This document shows positions 1-13,079 of a DNA stretch of 64,000 bases, piece by piece; position 1 is the first letter of the stretch; each line of letters opens with the position of its first letter. This DNA is from Toxotes chatareus (Eukaryota; Chordata; Actinopteri; Toxotidae). The translations under genes and the position numbers were made by a program. Below the pieces are notes generated by a model. The model was not told the origin of the DNA and made no database searches. It saw only the letters and a list, made by a program, of their open reading frames with translations. Location of the stretch: assembly GCA_016801885.1 (NCBI GenBank), contig CM028901.1, positions 13,961,095 through 14,025,094 on the forward strand, in the 5' to 3' direction.

Positions 1-3000
1 CTCACTTGATCCTGGAAAGCCTGAAAGCTCCCCTGCCTGTAACCAAGAGGACAAGCCAAGAATGCTGTAGGTCAGTCAGTGCACGGCCCCTGTTGGCTGG
101 AGCTCAAGCTGGTCTATTTTAAATTCCATCAGAACGGCCATTATGAAGCATATAGGGTTGGTAGAAAACACAGGGTGGATTACATAAATATCCCACATTA
201 GTGCAAGTAACTTTAGTAGCCTACCTGGAAAATTTGTAATGTCTCAGGAATTTGAGATACACTCTAACATGCAGACATCTGTCTTGCCATCACATTTCTG
301 TGTAAATGGATGAGGGTCAGATTTTAATGTAGTTACTTCTCCACAGCTGTCAGCGACTGCGGCTATATAGGCCGACCTGACTGCAATCCACCCAACTGAC
401 TGTTCTCTCTACAAAATTTTACGTTAATGAGCTTCAAAACGTGTCCTGTTTAATTGCTCCACATTAAACAATGATAAAGCACAGCTCCAATGTGTACAAT
501 AGAAGTGTGAAGGGCTTTGTACCATCGCTTTTATTATGAAGCAGCACTTGCCAGGATATACTGTTTACTGAACAGAAGTCAAAGTGTCTGAAAATAAGAA
601 ACTTATAAAAAAACTTGGCATTTAAATGTTTTTCTTGTGTATTGTACGTGTTTTAAACCAGTCTGTTTTTAAATGCTATACCATTTCTTTCAAAATAAGC
701 TAGTTTATTGTGACTGAGGCATTTTGACTAAAATTGGGCTTTTCCTGTGATCATTTTAAAGCTTTTAAAGCTCCCTGTAAATGCAGCTTGTGACCCACTT
801 GTTGTAGAAGTAGTGTATTGTAGTATAGATTACCGGGTCTTCTCTAGGCTGCAGGGCACACATTCCTCACCAGCGCTGACCCATATCGGCCATGCCCGAC
901 TTCCAGGTCTGACTCCAGCTTACGGGACCAAGTCGGGGATGTCAGGTGAATGCAGCTAACTGAGAGCTACCTGAGAGCTTCGTAGCATTTCACACAGATA
1001 CTGCCATTGGTGGGACTCTAGAGGCTTAGTCACTTTTCTTAAGATATCTGTGGGATTTTATTGAGGACAGACCTATTCAACTGCATGAGGACTGCCCCAT
1101 TTTTAAATGGCAGTGGCCTCCCTGCTCCTTACCCACTTCTCTGCTCTTATTGCCCTGGCTTGGTCGCCCTAGACGACCTACGCCGGCACACTGCCAGCGC
1201 CAAGGACCAGCCAGAGGGTGCTTGTCTGAAGCAAATAGCCTTTTTCCAGGGACTTCCTCAAACGGAGGCGTGTGACTGTGGCCCACAGTGAGACAAAATC
1301 CCTGTGAAAATGGGAATATTTCTTCCCTGTCATGATGCAGTTATTTCACCATAGCATGAAATTTGCTCTGTTATCTTTTCTCTTTCAGTGAGGAGTCTGA
1401 TTATGGGTGAGGCTTTTTCCCCTTCTGCTTTCACTGTTATGTTCTGCCATTGTTGTCAGACTTCCCAGTCCTCTGATATCATCAGACATTAGAAACGTGT
1501 TCAGTCAACTTCAGGCAAGTTACAGTGACACACTCCTGTCGGTCTTTTACTCTAATGGCTAAATGGTGTGTTTGATGTCTGTGCGAAGCAGTTGAATTGT
1601 TGAACTTTGCCTGCATCACGCCTGCCAAGAGTCAGAGACCCTTCTGGCAATGAGAACCATGTGGGATCAGTGTGCTTTTCTTCAGTTGCAGATGCAGGTG
1701 GTGTCTGACGTGATAGGCTACGTTCAAACTCACGGGCTCAGAGGATGGAAACCTTGTTTTCTGAAACATTGTGAGAGGAGCCAACGAGTCAGACACAGTG
1801 ACAGCAAGGCTGGCTTCTTGGCTGGCCTGCACTGTGAGTACACATACGTGAAGATGTATTCAGTGGATAGCCCCTGGGATCATAGAACAAGGATTACAAT
1901 ATGTTAGCATATCAGGGTCTTAACCTGCTGAGTGATTTATGCTTCCTGGTGGTGTTGAGGTTTATGTGTAGGTTTACCAAGAGGTTCCTGAATGTCGAGC
2001 AAGTCGCAGTTTCACTCAGAACTGAAGAGAGAGCTGAAGTTGAACAACTCTGCAGTTCGGAGGAATAAGTTTGTCCTCAAGTTTGATTTGTATTCATGAA
2101 ATAAAAAAAAAACTCATTCATAAGTTCTCTAAAAGCAATGAGAGTACAGATGAACCAATGAATTTCTGTGGAAAAAAAGTAAAACTATCTCACCTGATTG
2201 GCCGACTCGTGTTTAAGGACCCACGTACTTCTGTATCAAGTAACTTGGGTCTGTTTATTTGGTCCATCCAGTCTAAAGGCTGATGAGTGAACTTGGGGCT
2301 AAATACCTCTGAAATGTTTGTTTAGCTTCCTCACATCTGCAGCAACTTCCAGGCCAACTTATGTTATCACTTAATGTGTTTATATTTTTCTGCATCAGTA
2401 GAAACCCTGACATCAACTCGGACCAATCTGGATTCCTGAAAACCTTTTTTTTTTTTTTTTTTTATTTTGGACCTATGTGAACATAAATCAGTGGAATTAA
2501 AAGAAAAGTTAAATAGTGGCAGAAGTTGGGTTGTAGAAAAGGCTATTTGGCTTAGAGTGCTGTTGTGGCCCTAAGTTGTAGAACTGCAGTTGGTGGTTTC
2601 CACAGTGATACAGTGTTTGGTGCAGACACACAAATCAGCCCGGACGTGAATTGCCTGTCAGTTGGGCCCCTTTGGATCAGCACGTTTGTTTTCACAGTGT
2701 TCAACAGAGGCCTTTTTTTTTTTTTTTTTACACTTTGTTGCATGAAATGGATATGCATCCATCAGTGTTGGACTTGATAGATGACTAAAGAGCTGAAGAC
2801 TTGGGTGTTGTCTTATCTGTCCTTTAAATTTCCCTGTCTTTGTGTCTTTCCTTCTTTCATCTAAGACACTTCCACTTGCGCTGCCATTAGAAAAACCCAT
2901 GAGTTTTTACACCCGGTAATTAATCCTTTAACACTAACAGATGATGAGGTTGGCTTGTGTTCACAGCAGGGTCACCTGGTTTTGAGTTGGTCTCATTCCG

Positions 3001-3160
3001 CACGTGTACACAACTGTTTCCTTTCACGTGCCGCTGTTGCTGACCTTTGATGCCTAAAGCCCTCCACATTCTCTGGCTGAGCGGTGCCTGGTACCTGCAC
3101 TGTTGCCTTTTTTTTTTTTTTTTGATAAACAGAACTGAAAACTGGTTCTGGCACCTTTTC

Positions 3161-3193
<33 letters not shown>

Positions 3194-3406
3194 GAAATAT
3201 GATATTGGCCTTTCAGTGCTGCTTCTTTCAACCTGTTAAAAGTCTTTAGGGTTTGGCAGGTGATGCTTTAAGTGGTAATTTAGGGGTTCACTGACATTGA
3301 ATACTTGGAATTTTTGGAATTTTGTTTATAGATGGTGCTTCAATCTCAAAAACAAAACATCTGCAGTTATCAGCCACCCTTTCAAAAGCCTCTATTATTT
3401 GAATTC

Positions 3407-3408
<2 letters not shown>

Positions 3409-3438
<30 letters not shown>
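3409..3438. repeat. TG dinucleotide microsatellite
   Basis: An uninterrupted run of about 15 TG units inside presumed intron 1 of ldlrap1. Confidence 0.9.
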
Positions 3439-3439
<1 letters not shown>

Positions 3440-3819
3440 TGTAGGCAGGAAATTTCATCTCAACACTGTGTGCACATAATTGTTTTTCACACTAACTGCC
3501 AAATCACCACCACCACTTACAGCCATAGTGACAGCCAGTGGGCAAACATTACAGTCTGAGCCAAAAACATCACTACAGATTGTGTCAAACAAACCCTGAA
3601 TCCACTCCTTGTCATAGAAATTGGTAACTGACCAAGACACTCCAGCTACCATAACTGGTCACTGGAGCTTTTTTTTTTAATAATTTCTCCTGGGGTTTAT
3701 CTTCCCAAAACATAGCACAGAAGAACATCTTGTATGTATTAAGCTTGATTGTATTTATCATGAAGAACAAAAACTTATTCACGTAACACTTGTAAACTTC
3801 TGAGTGGTGCTACAGATGA

Positions 3820-4150
3820 CAGTATCAATTGGTTGGTATATAACTTTCATCCAGAGTGAAATAAGTCAGCAGCTAATGGATGAATCGTCCCCAGAGGATG
3901 AATCATGCTGACTTTGTGGACCCCTGACCCCTTTTTTTTATCTGGCGCCACCATGAGGTTCATATTCATGCTTGTAATTGAATTGTCTGTGAATTGGATT
4001 GTCCGACTTGGTGCAGATGTTCATGTTCCCCAGAGCATGGATTGCAACAGCATTGATGATCCCCTGACTTTTCATCTAGAGCACCACTGTACCAAAGTTC
4101 AGTCTCACGGAGTTGCTAGCACGGCTGTAGTCTCTAGTTCGGATGTACCT
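3820..4150 (+). repeat. Degraded interspersed repeat of a common teleost family
   Basis: The block contains wording I know from a widespread fish repeat: a 'dative' stretch around 'cagatgttcatgttcccc', then 'gatcccctgacttttcatct', then 'ttgctagcacggctgtag'. A better preserved segment of the same family is at about 27050-27230. The family name and class cannot be fixed from sequence alone; the borders are approximate. Confidence 0.45.
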
Positions 4151-5208
4151 GTCCCTCAAGGCTTTCACAGTAGGGTCCAGAAGTGTTTTCAGCTGGAAGT
4201 TATTCTTCATAAAGAGAATAAATTAGTGGCGGGTTTTTGCGGAGTAGCTGTTCTATTTTTCAGGAAGTGTTGAAAAGCTTGAAAATTGTCATATGCGTAT
4301 GGTAAATTTCATACAAAATAAAAATCAGATCATCTTTAATCAGCTTCAATCCAACAATGTGGCCATCCAAAAAACTTCCTTGTCAGTCTGATCTGACAAC
4401 TCACAGTCCTCCTCTTCATTTATTCTGTATGTGCACGTGTTTGTGTGAACATGTGTCTGCATGAGTATGTGGTATGCGCTACATCCCAGAGGAGGTAAAT
4501 GCTAGGAGGATGAATTTCTCAGTAATGGTGATGTTGCTTTTTTTCCCCCTCTCTTGCCTTCTCTTACCCTTCTCCCCTCCTTTCGTTCTCTGAGGAAATC
4601 TCTGTAAACACACACACACACACAGGGTCAGGGACAGACAGCACCAGTCAAAAACGATAAGAAACTGCATGGAGGTAGAAGCTGTTCTCTCAGCAGCTAC
4701 AGTTTTGAAACTTCTTTTAATTTTTTTTATATCTGTGGTCTAGTTAGGGAGAGATATATGTTACCTTCAGAAAGGAAAACCATACTTTGCCGTTATCACA
4801 GCGTGTAAGAGGAGTCCATGTGTCCTTGCTCCAGACTCTTTGCCTTTTGGAGTTGAAATATTTACAGTACTTTACATCCACATCACCTCTGACCTAGATA
4901 CCCTGTTTTTGCCTTTCCACTTCAGAGTGGTTTCCACTTCAGATTTTTAAGTTCAGCATAGGCTGTTTACATTTCCTCTGATTTGTGTTTTTCTCAAGCC
5001 CCCTGGGTGTTTTCACGACTAATGTTAATTTTAGAACATGAAAGGAAGGAAAGAGCAAGCAAAGCTTAGCGTCTGTGAAGTTGTAACCAACCAGTATTTG
5101 GTGTTTTTAGCTTGATGAATGGGTACAGCAAGAACGTATTTCCTGTTGATCAATTTATTGACCCACTTTTCCCTTAAAATGTTTTTTTTTCTTTCTGTCT
5201 CTCTGCAG

Positions 5209-8200
5209 AGCTTCCAGAGAACTGGACTGACACACGGGAGACCATCTTAGAGGGCATGACGTTTAACCTCCGCCACCTTGGCATGACACTAGTGGACCAA
5301 CCCAAGGGCGAGGACCTATCAGCTGCTGCTGTAAAGAGGATTGTTGCCACGGTGAGAGCTGGAGTAACAATCGCAATGTCACGGTTTACTGATTTCATAA
5401 AGATTATTAAAACACCAAACCAAACTTATTGACTGTGTTGCTTTAAGTCCAAAATGACAATCATGTTTGAAAAATGATACAGGCAGCTCAAATTGACCAG
5501 TCACAGCTGTTCTCTACTTTTTATCTCTGTTGCTCCAACAAGTAGATATATTTTTTGGTGCAAGTCAGCTATGACATAGCCTAGAGCTTGACTACAGCAG
5601 CTACATGCAAAGGCTTGGTGGCTACACTATAACCCCTGAATGCAGCCTTACATGCTAATGAGCAAATGTCTTCTGTTTACATTTGTCCCTCTAACAGGCT
5701 AAAGCCAGTGGGAAGAAGCCTCAGAAGGTTGCTCTTAAAGTTTCCCCTCAGGGAATAGTGCTGTACGACAGTCTGACCAATAAACTCCTGGAAAATGTCT
5801 CCATATACAGGTTTGTGCAGAGCAGCATAGGTTTGTAGACTGTGTTGTTGTACTTACAAGGCTGTCGGTTAGAGTAATGCTGCGTAGCTGGTCTGGCATG
5901 TGGCTTCCTTATCCTGTGAACCCTGCTTAAATGCTGTGTGCTGTTTGTTTAACCCATGACCTCTGCCCTGCAGAATATCCTACTGCACAGTGGACAAACT
6001 GCATGATAAAGTGTTTGCTTATATCGCTCAAAACACCCTCAATGGGACCTTGGAGTGCCACGCCTACCTGTGCTCCAAGAGGAAAGTGGTGAGTCGTTTC
6101 ACTGGAACATCAGGGTTTTTATGTTTTAAGATGAGGATGAACAAAGAGCCGGAACAGTGGTCACACATTTTGTCAACATCAGCTGAGGTCACTAAACCTC
6201 TTGGTCCATTAAAAAGCAACAGTGTTTGTTTGAAACTGTGACACCCAGCAGGGCCTGAGTGATTTTTATTCTTCCAGTTGCTTTTTGGTCTAAGGTGAAT
6301 ACCAAGACACACTTTGTTGAAACTGACATCATCTTTCCTGTAACAGTGCTCCCCCTCAGAGTATTTCCGACACCGTAGCTCTCCCTCGCCTCTTCCTCCT
6401 CCATCCTTAAGAGGAAACCCTAGAAAGTCAAGCTCCTCAAGCTTTCTGTCATCTTCCTGTGTGCTGAAAAACAGAAGGGCACTTTTCCTCTCGTCTTACC
6501 ACACTTAAACCCTTTTTTCTCCCAGGATAACATGATAATGCCACACTTCCTTAGTACTTCATTCTCTCTGATCAGGGTTATGGAGACAGTGCTGGTGACT
6601 TCGTTCTGTCCTCTGTTAAAGAAGCACTGACATCTTTGATATGACTGTTGAAAAAAAACATACTTTCATTCTGACGTGTGTTAAACACATCTGCTTTGCA
6701 ATTTCTAAAATACAGTCCTCCTAGTGTCAATGAATGAATAGCATTAAGACTTTTTTTTTATTCTGCTGGTCTAATAATCTCTTACATTAGCATTTCAAGT
6801 CAGAATGTTTTCAAATGCGATGGTTAGACATTATTCTAAGGGGGATGCATTTACCATTATGACATTCAGGCAGATTTGTTTGTGTTTTACAGCAGCTGTC
6901 AGCTCTGTAATGATGAGTGAGAAAATTATAGGCCCATTACGCATTTTCTCACTAGCACTTTCTTACTAATAATAATATGAATAATCACAAATAATCGTAA
7001 ACAGGCTACAGCTTAAACCACTCAGCTACTTTGGTACTGAATGTGTTCTGGGGTCGTGTTCAGGGTTCTTTTGTGAACAGTTTATCTCCAGTTAGCTTAA
7101 ATCAGGTGATAAAACCAGCCCACTGACGTTGAAGACCATTCGTATCAGAGTTTCACGGCGGTTGGTGAACATGAATTCAATCTTTTCAGTCATGGTCTGT
7201 TACAGAGTGTATTTTTCTCCTCTCCTCCAGGCTCAGGCAGTGGCTCTGACAGTAGCCCAGGCCTTCACAGTAGCTTTTGAACTCTGGCAAGTGGCCAAAG
7301 AAGGTAGGCACCACACTCCTCACTCTTCAAGTCCTGGAAATGACACACACATATATTCAACCCCCCCCCCCCCCCCTTCTTCAGCCAAACACAAACCAAG
7401 CACTGTCCATGGACTTGTTTTTATCAGTGTCTGTGTCTACTGGTGCTCCAAGGACCTTGATATCTGAGGAACAGTTTCAGTAAACAGGTCTTGACCTGCT
7501 TGTGTTGTGTCTCTTTACATCTTTTTCCTAGAGAAAGGGAAAAGAGTGAAGTCTGGTTCAGCTGGAGAAGCCAGCAGTAGTTCACATTCAGAGAGATCTA
7601 ACAGCTTGGGGAGCCTGAAAGGGACAGGTAAAAACAAGAGTCTACTTCAAGGCTGCTGGCTCTGTGAATGTGCTTTGAATTCATGCCTGCATTCTTACAG
7701 TGACAATGCTAAGCGCAATATAATATAATAGTATAACTATAATCTTAGTTTAGCATGTTAACATGCTAACATGATAAAATGAACCTTTTCATTTAGGTGT
7801 GAACATGGTCTTTCTTCTGCTCATTTAGTTTTATCTTCATTGAGTGATTTTACCTTTGTATGATAAAACAGCAATCGATTGTCCTTCCCTCTCTTCACAA
7901 CTAGATGTTGCCACAGACAACCTGTTGGACTTTGAGGACAGTGTGAATGTTGTAGTGGAGACCAATGGGAATGTAGAAGAGGATCAGTTGGACAACCACA
8001 GGTCCTCTGAGACCAATAACAACCCTGCCTGGGTAAGATTCTCTGTGTTGCAGCTGTTGACAGTTGTGATTATGGCAATTCCTTCACATGTCTCAAGCCT
8101 AATGTTCTTTTTCCATTTGAAATTGTGAGTCAAGTGACTCAAGTCTGATGTCTGGAGGTCACGGAAACAATAAGACGATGATATCTTAAATAAGTTTTGA

Positions 8201-10549
8201 AATACATTGATCTTAAATCAAAATGTAAGTCTGTATATAAACCTAATTTATATTTATACTATAATATGTGTGTGTCCTGTATATTAAGCCAAAATTCTTT
8301 TTCTTCCAGGGAGTAGAAGATGGTTTGGATGAAGCCTTTTCCAGGTGAGATATTTACCATAGTTCTGTTGTTAGAATTAATCCTTGTTGATTCCCTTAGC
8401 TGCTCGTTTGTTATAAAATACCCCACTGCCAAAATCTGCCTTGTCAAATCCCTCAGTTTACTGTAGTCCATCCTCGTACTGCTCGGCTTCATACTGCCAC
8501 TTACTGATGATTTGTGTGTACTGCAGAATACAAATCCTCCAGCCTCTGATTCTCTGGAAAGAGAGGAAATGAAGGGCTAATCTCAAGAGAAATTATACAA
8601 TCAGTGACATATAGTTTGGTTGACAGCTGAGCTTTAAACTGTCCTCAATCTACTGTGTGTGTTTGTGTCTCCAGCTGTGCTCTGGATAGCTATGGTTCAT
8701 TTCCAGGTAAAGTTGAGCATCACTGTCAACTGTCACAAGGCTTACCTACTGTAGTAGTCCTTATTACTAACCTAACCTTAATCCGTTCCATTCAATCATC
8801 ACCAAACCCAATAACACAGTTTACAAGTCAGTAATGCTAGTCAGTAGTGTGAAGTAGCTTCCTGTGTCCTTTATTTCCTCCCAGATGAAATAAGTGTCCA
8901 CTGGGTTCAGAAAAGGAAGCTGATTCAAAGTATTGAATTTCAGTCAAAGTGAAAAATATCGTCGTCTCTATCCATTCCATCAAAACCAAAAATTGCTTTT
9001 TCTCATAACCCTTTCTGTAACTTATCTGTGTGTGTCCTGAACGGACTGGAGAAATGGGACTCCGGCGCACACAGAGGGCTGTGTTGAGCAGTTATTGTGT
9101 TTGTGGTCAGTGGTGTAAAAGTGGAGCAGTGGGTCACTTGAACTCAGTGGCAGATTACACCATTCATCCCGTGGTTCAAATGAGCTTCATGTCTTGAAGT
9201 AATCCTGTTGACCTTCACCCAGACTTTGTTTACATTATTATCTCAGTGAGAAAAGATTGTTTGCGGCTAAACAGAGGGACTCGGATTAGAACAGACTGAG
9301 GTTTTAGTTATATAAACAGGTCTGGGAGGCTGAGCTGTTGTTGAGGCAGCATTTAAATCAGTAGTTGACCCAAACCTCTATGGAAGGAACTAAGGAGCAA
9401 CAGCTGTTCTGGCTACGAGGGGAGGGAGGAGCAGGTAATAGCAAAAAGGCTGAGTGCTGTTGTATGTAGCTGGAAACAAAGTGGTCATACTGCCCTGTGC
9501 TGCTAAATAAGCTAGTTAGTCATCATGTTTGATATGAATTCTGGTTATTGTTTGTACAAATACTCATTATGAACCGACTCTCGAGTGGCAAAAAAAAAAG
9601 ATATTTTAACAAATCTGTTGTTTCTGTGTAGAACATTTTAATTAGACCTTTCTTTTTGTTTGCCTTTTTTTGAAGAAGAGTAACACATGTTCATCATAAC
9701 ACGTTTTGTTTAGTTTGAAGACATAATTTTGTCATTTGCAAGCTCATATTCATTCCACTGTCTAAGTAAAAGGTGGGTGATATTCTTTGTGTTCATGAAA
9801 AGACCTAAACCAGCAGTGTACTGATACTGTCAAGAACTGTTCATGAAGCCAAAGCCTGATCTTATTTATTTATTTGTTGTGCAACTATTTATTAAAAAAA
9901 AACACACCACTGGTGCACTAAGTGACCTGTTCTTTCATCATGATGAACATGGGTGCTGTAGTTTGTTGTCAGTCCCACATACACCACATAAACCTCTGTC
10001 CACAGGCCATCAGGGTGGTGAACTTTGACCCTCTTTGTATCCTCAGCTATGATTAGCACAGTCTTCAGTGAATCCCTTCCACCGCCCTGCTCATTGGAAA
10101 TGTGCCTTTTTTTTCTTTAATATAAAAACTACAGTTCCCAGATGTTCTGGGAGATGACAGAGATTTTAGTATTAAACTGTACATTTATGGTCTGTTTTTA
10201 AAGATTTGTTTTTTCAGTAGGAGCCACTGGTCTTGGGGCTGGGTGCTGAGACAGACTAAGCCTTGTTGGTTTTGGTGTTTTCATGGGATTTACTGACAGT
10301 TACAAAAAAAACCCTTTTCTTTCAAAGATTAATAAAATTTTAAGCGGAAAAAGAGCTCTTTTTTCACCCTCACCATTTCACCATTCTCTCCTCTGTCTCC
10401 TTAGACTGGCAGTGTCGCGTACTAACCCCCAGGTCCTGGACATTGGGGTGATGCCCCAAGACTGGCTCACTGAACCCGACTGGGACAGCACCAATGGAAA
10501 CACTCCACGCAATCTCAGCCCATTCGGGGAGGATATCTTCGGCTTCTGA
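5209..10549 (+). CDS. ldlrap1: Low density lipoprotein receptor adapter protein 1 (ARH), exons 2-9
   Basis: Endocytic adaptor that links the NPxY tail of LDL receptors to clathrin and AP-2 in the cytosol. Coding exons read as 5209-5351, 5698-5810, 5974-6088, 7231-7303, 7532-7627, 7905-8032, 8310-8344 and 10405-10549, all with AG/GT borders and compatible phases. They give 281 residues plus stop; with the missing first exon this approaches the roughly 308 residues of the human protein. The PTB domain begins with LPENWTDTRET and runs through VSIYRISYCTVDK to AFTVAFELWQVAKE. The clathrin box is LLDFE (exon 7), where human has LLDLE. The AP-2 beta-appendage helix is EDGLDEAFSRLAVSR, split across exons 8 and 9, followed by TNPQVLDIG. 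The C-terminus is EDIFGF. Fish carry two ldlrap1 paralogs and I cannot tell which one this is. The first coding exon was not found. Confidence 0.95.
7361..7376. repeat. Poly-C run
   Basis: Sixteen consecutive C residues in the intron after ldlrap1 exon 5, just downstream of a short CA stretch. Confidence 0.9.
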
Positions 10550-11410
10550 CCACCACGACACATAAGAGAGTGAGAGAGAGACAACAACCAAGGGGAGGAG
10601 GGGTGTCTTTATGTCTTCCTATGAATTAACAAGGTATCACTGTGTATTTAAAATGAGGATACAGAAAATCCATAAGGGAATAAGTGTAGAACTGTGAGGT
10701 TACGTTTGGCCACTTCACCTTGTTGTTGTCTTCTTCACATGGACAGTACTTCCCTTCTTTGTGGAAACAGCACGGGCTGCTGCCCCTGCACACCAAAGCA
10801 ATAATATCTTCTTTACTCAGTCTCTCCTGTTAATACACTGCAAACATCCTTACAAACGTGTGTATGTTCTCAAAGTCATCATATATGAGCATTTGTTGTC
10901 CTTTTTCTTTACTTAAAATCTTCTTTTTCTGTATATGTGTTTAGTTATAATTTATAGTTTTATAATTCTATTTTTTTTATGGATGAAGACGAGAAGGATT
11001 TAATTCAGACTGATGTGCAGACTATAAACTGGCCTTAATAACAGCAGGACAATCAGCTATGCTACAACTTTCAGTTAAATTTAAAAAAAAAAAGGTTGTT
11101 TACGTACAGTATCACTGGATTTAGTTACTGTGAGGATTTGGCCCTCCACCATCTTGGATCCAAACTGAAGATTGTTTTATTTCTGTAATCTGAAAATCAC
11201 TTTAGTTGTTGCATTTATATTAAATCAGCCGGTGGATCATTCAAGGCGATTTGTCACAGACTTTACTTCTCCTCTGCAGTTTAACAGCGTTCTCTCGAGT
11301 GAAGCCCACACGTGCTCACATTCCATTGTGGCCATTTCATTGAACATTATAATCAATCAAAATTATATAGAATTAAAATATATTCATGAATAAAAATTTG
11401 TTTTGGCATA
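10550..11410 (+). other. ldlrap1: ldlrap1 3' untranslated region with polyadenylation signal
   Basis: AT-rich sequence after the ldlrap1 stop at 10547-10549. A canonical AATAAA lies at 11389-11394, so an end near 11410 is likely. The extent is inferred; earlier AT-rich sites could also be used. Confidence 0.6.
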
Positions 11411-11549
11411 TTTAATGTAATTTATTAACAAAAAATGGCTACAGTCAGTTCAGCCTTGATAATGTCATCACAAGGTCCATTTAGTAGCTGCTGAGCTTGA
11501 GCTTTCAGTCACTTCCAAGGTCAAGAATGAACACTGACACTTAGCTTTT

Positions 11550-11765
11550 AAAGCAATAGATTGAAACTTTGGGATACATTTATTCACTTTCATGCCAAGA
11601 GTGAGAGAAGATTGATACCACTCTCATGAGTGCATGGATTGTGTTACCTTTGAACAGAGATTAGCCATTTCCCCAATTCCAGTCTCTATGCTACGCTAAG
11701 CAGCTAACCAGCTGCTGGCTGTTACCGTACCGGTATGAGAGTGGTATCAATCTTCTCATCCAGAG
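11550..11765. repeat. Palindromic interspersed repeat, copy A
   Basis: Two inverted arms match perfectly for 23 bases (11605-11627 and 11735-11757, core 'attgataccactctcat'). Between them are 'gctaagcagctaacca' and 'ctgctggctg', wording typical of a widespread percomorph palindromic element whose ends resemble 'ggaatagtt...ttttgggaaatac'. The centre is deleted relative to the full form. Confidence 0.7.
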
Positions 11766-11801
11766 AGACACCTACTGAGTTAAGTGCTCAGTAGGTGTCT
11801 C
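11765..11801. repeat. Perfect short hairpin
   Basis: A 15-base perfect inverted repeat (gagacacctactgag, 11765-11779 and 11787-11801) with a 7-base loop, at the edge of palindromic repeat copy A. No gene is attached to it. Confidence 0.75.
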
Positions 11802-13079
11802 CATTGTCTCCACCCTGTAGCCACAGTTATAAGGTCACTGCATATATTCTCAGTTTCTCAGGTCTGTTCTGTATGACTTTAGGTCTCCCTGGTTATGAAA
11901 CAACATATTGTATTCACACAGTTCTCAGGGGGTGAAGGTGCAGTTTGTTTATACCAGCAGTAGGAGGCAGCCCTGCACTAACAATGACATGAAGCCCACA
12001 CAGCACAGCTGAGACGACTGCTCTTTGGGTCTATAGCTCTAACTGATGCTGGTCACATCTTCAGCTCTGGACCAAGACAGTCATTTGTACTCGCTATTGC
12101 CAGACGATGATGTTACAACATGTCTAATTCTGTCCAATAAGCTGTCCTCTTCCTGCGCTGTCCTAAATTCAAAGTGACAGTGTAGGTCAATAAAGGTAAC
12201 TTGATTAGCTCAGAGAGAGGTTGTCATAGGGAGGGAAAAAAAAACCAAAGGATGCTTTGTGTCAGACTGATCCATAAACCACCAGTGAGAGGACATGATG
12301 GCAGGGGGAGGAGGACACACTAAACTTCAGCCATCTTCCTCATCACAGCCCCCGCCCCCCACTGCTACACACCCACACACATGTTCCTTTCCACGTTCTG
12401 TATTCTGTGTGTGTGAACAGATCTCTGGAGGGCAGAAAGTCACGCAGCCTCCCCCTTTTCTCTCTCTAACAGGCAGTGGCTCAGTGAAGCAGGGGCTTTT
12501 TTACAATTCGTCCCGACAAGCTTACTTAACCACCTGCATTATTTAACAGTCTTTCCTCAAAGGGAGCTCCAACTCTCTGTCTGTAAGTTCGATGAAAGCG
12601 TGCACACTGAACAGCCAGGCGAGCGTCCTCTCTGTCAGGAAGGGGACAGATATTGTAGGCACACACAGACACTCTGAAATAGCAATAAGAGCTAAAGACT
12701 CAAAGTGAGTTTTGGGCATCAAGGTCAAGTGACTCAGGATGGATAAAAGCAGCAAAATATGATATATATTTACAGCAAACTCTGTGTGACCGTTTAAAAT
12801 GAGCTGGGGTGAAATATTGTTGTTGATGCAACAAGGCGAATAATTTCTCACGCCAGTGAAAACCTGTAAAAAGGAAGACCTTATCCTAAATTCCAGCTCC
12901 TTCTGTATGTCTTCAGTCAACTGGTCTGCTTAAAGTCTTTGCTATAAACCTCTGTACACTACCTATTCAATGTACAAAGGACAAATGACCTCAGAGAAAG
13001 TTCCAGCTTTGTTCCTTCTCATCTTGTTGAGCCTAAGGCAGAAGGGAAGAAAATGTGAAAATGAAATCTTTGTATGTGT

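Larger units (their letters stand above)
1..5208 (+). other. ldlrap1: Presumed intron 1 of ldlrap1, noncoding
   Basis: No exon could be recognised here. The first ldlrap1 exon found starts at 5209 in the middle of a codon, so the coding exon before it (short N-terminus before the PTB domain) should lie upstream of the window. The stretch holds long poly-T runs (around 2445-2463, 2710-2728, 3108-3123, 3161-3188), a TG microsatellite and a degraded interspersed repeat. The short ORFs here look random. Confidence 0.6.
11411..13079. other. Intergenic stretch without recognisable gene
   Basis: Apart from the repeat and hairpin listed separately, I see no exon or RNA gene. A 125-codon minus-strand ORF at 12543-12920 has no motif I recognise and is probably fortuitous. 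Confidence 0.5.

Noticed and set aside
12543..12920. 125-codon minus-strand ORF
   Set aside because: Hydrophobic in the middle but without recognisable motif or neighbour exons; treated as chance.
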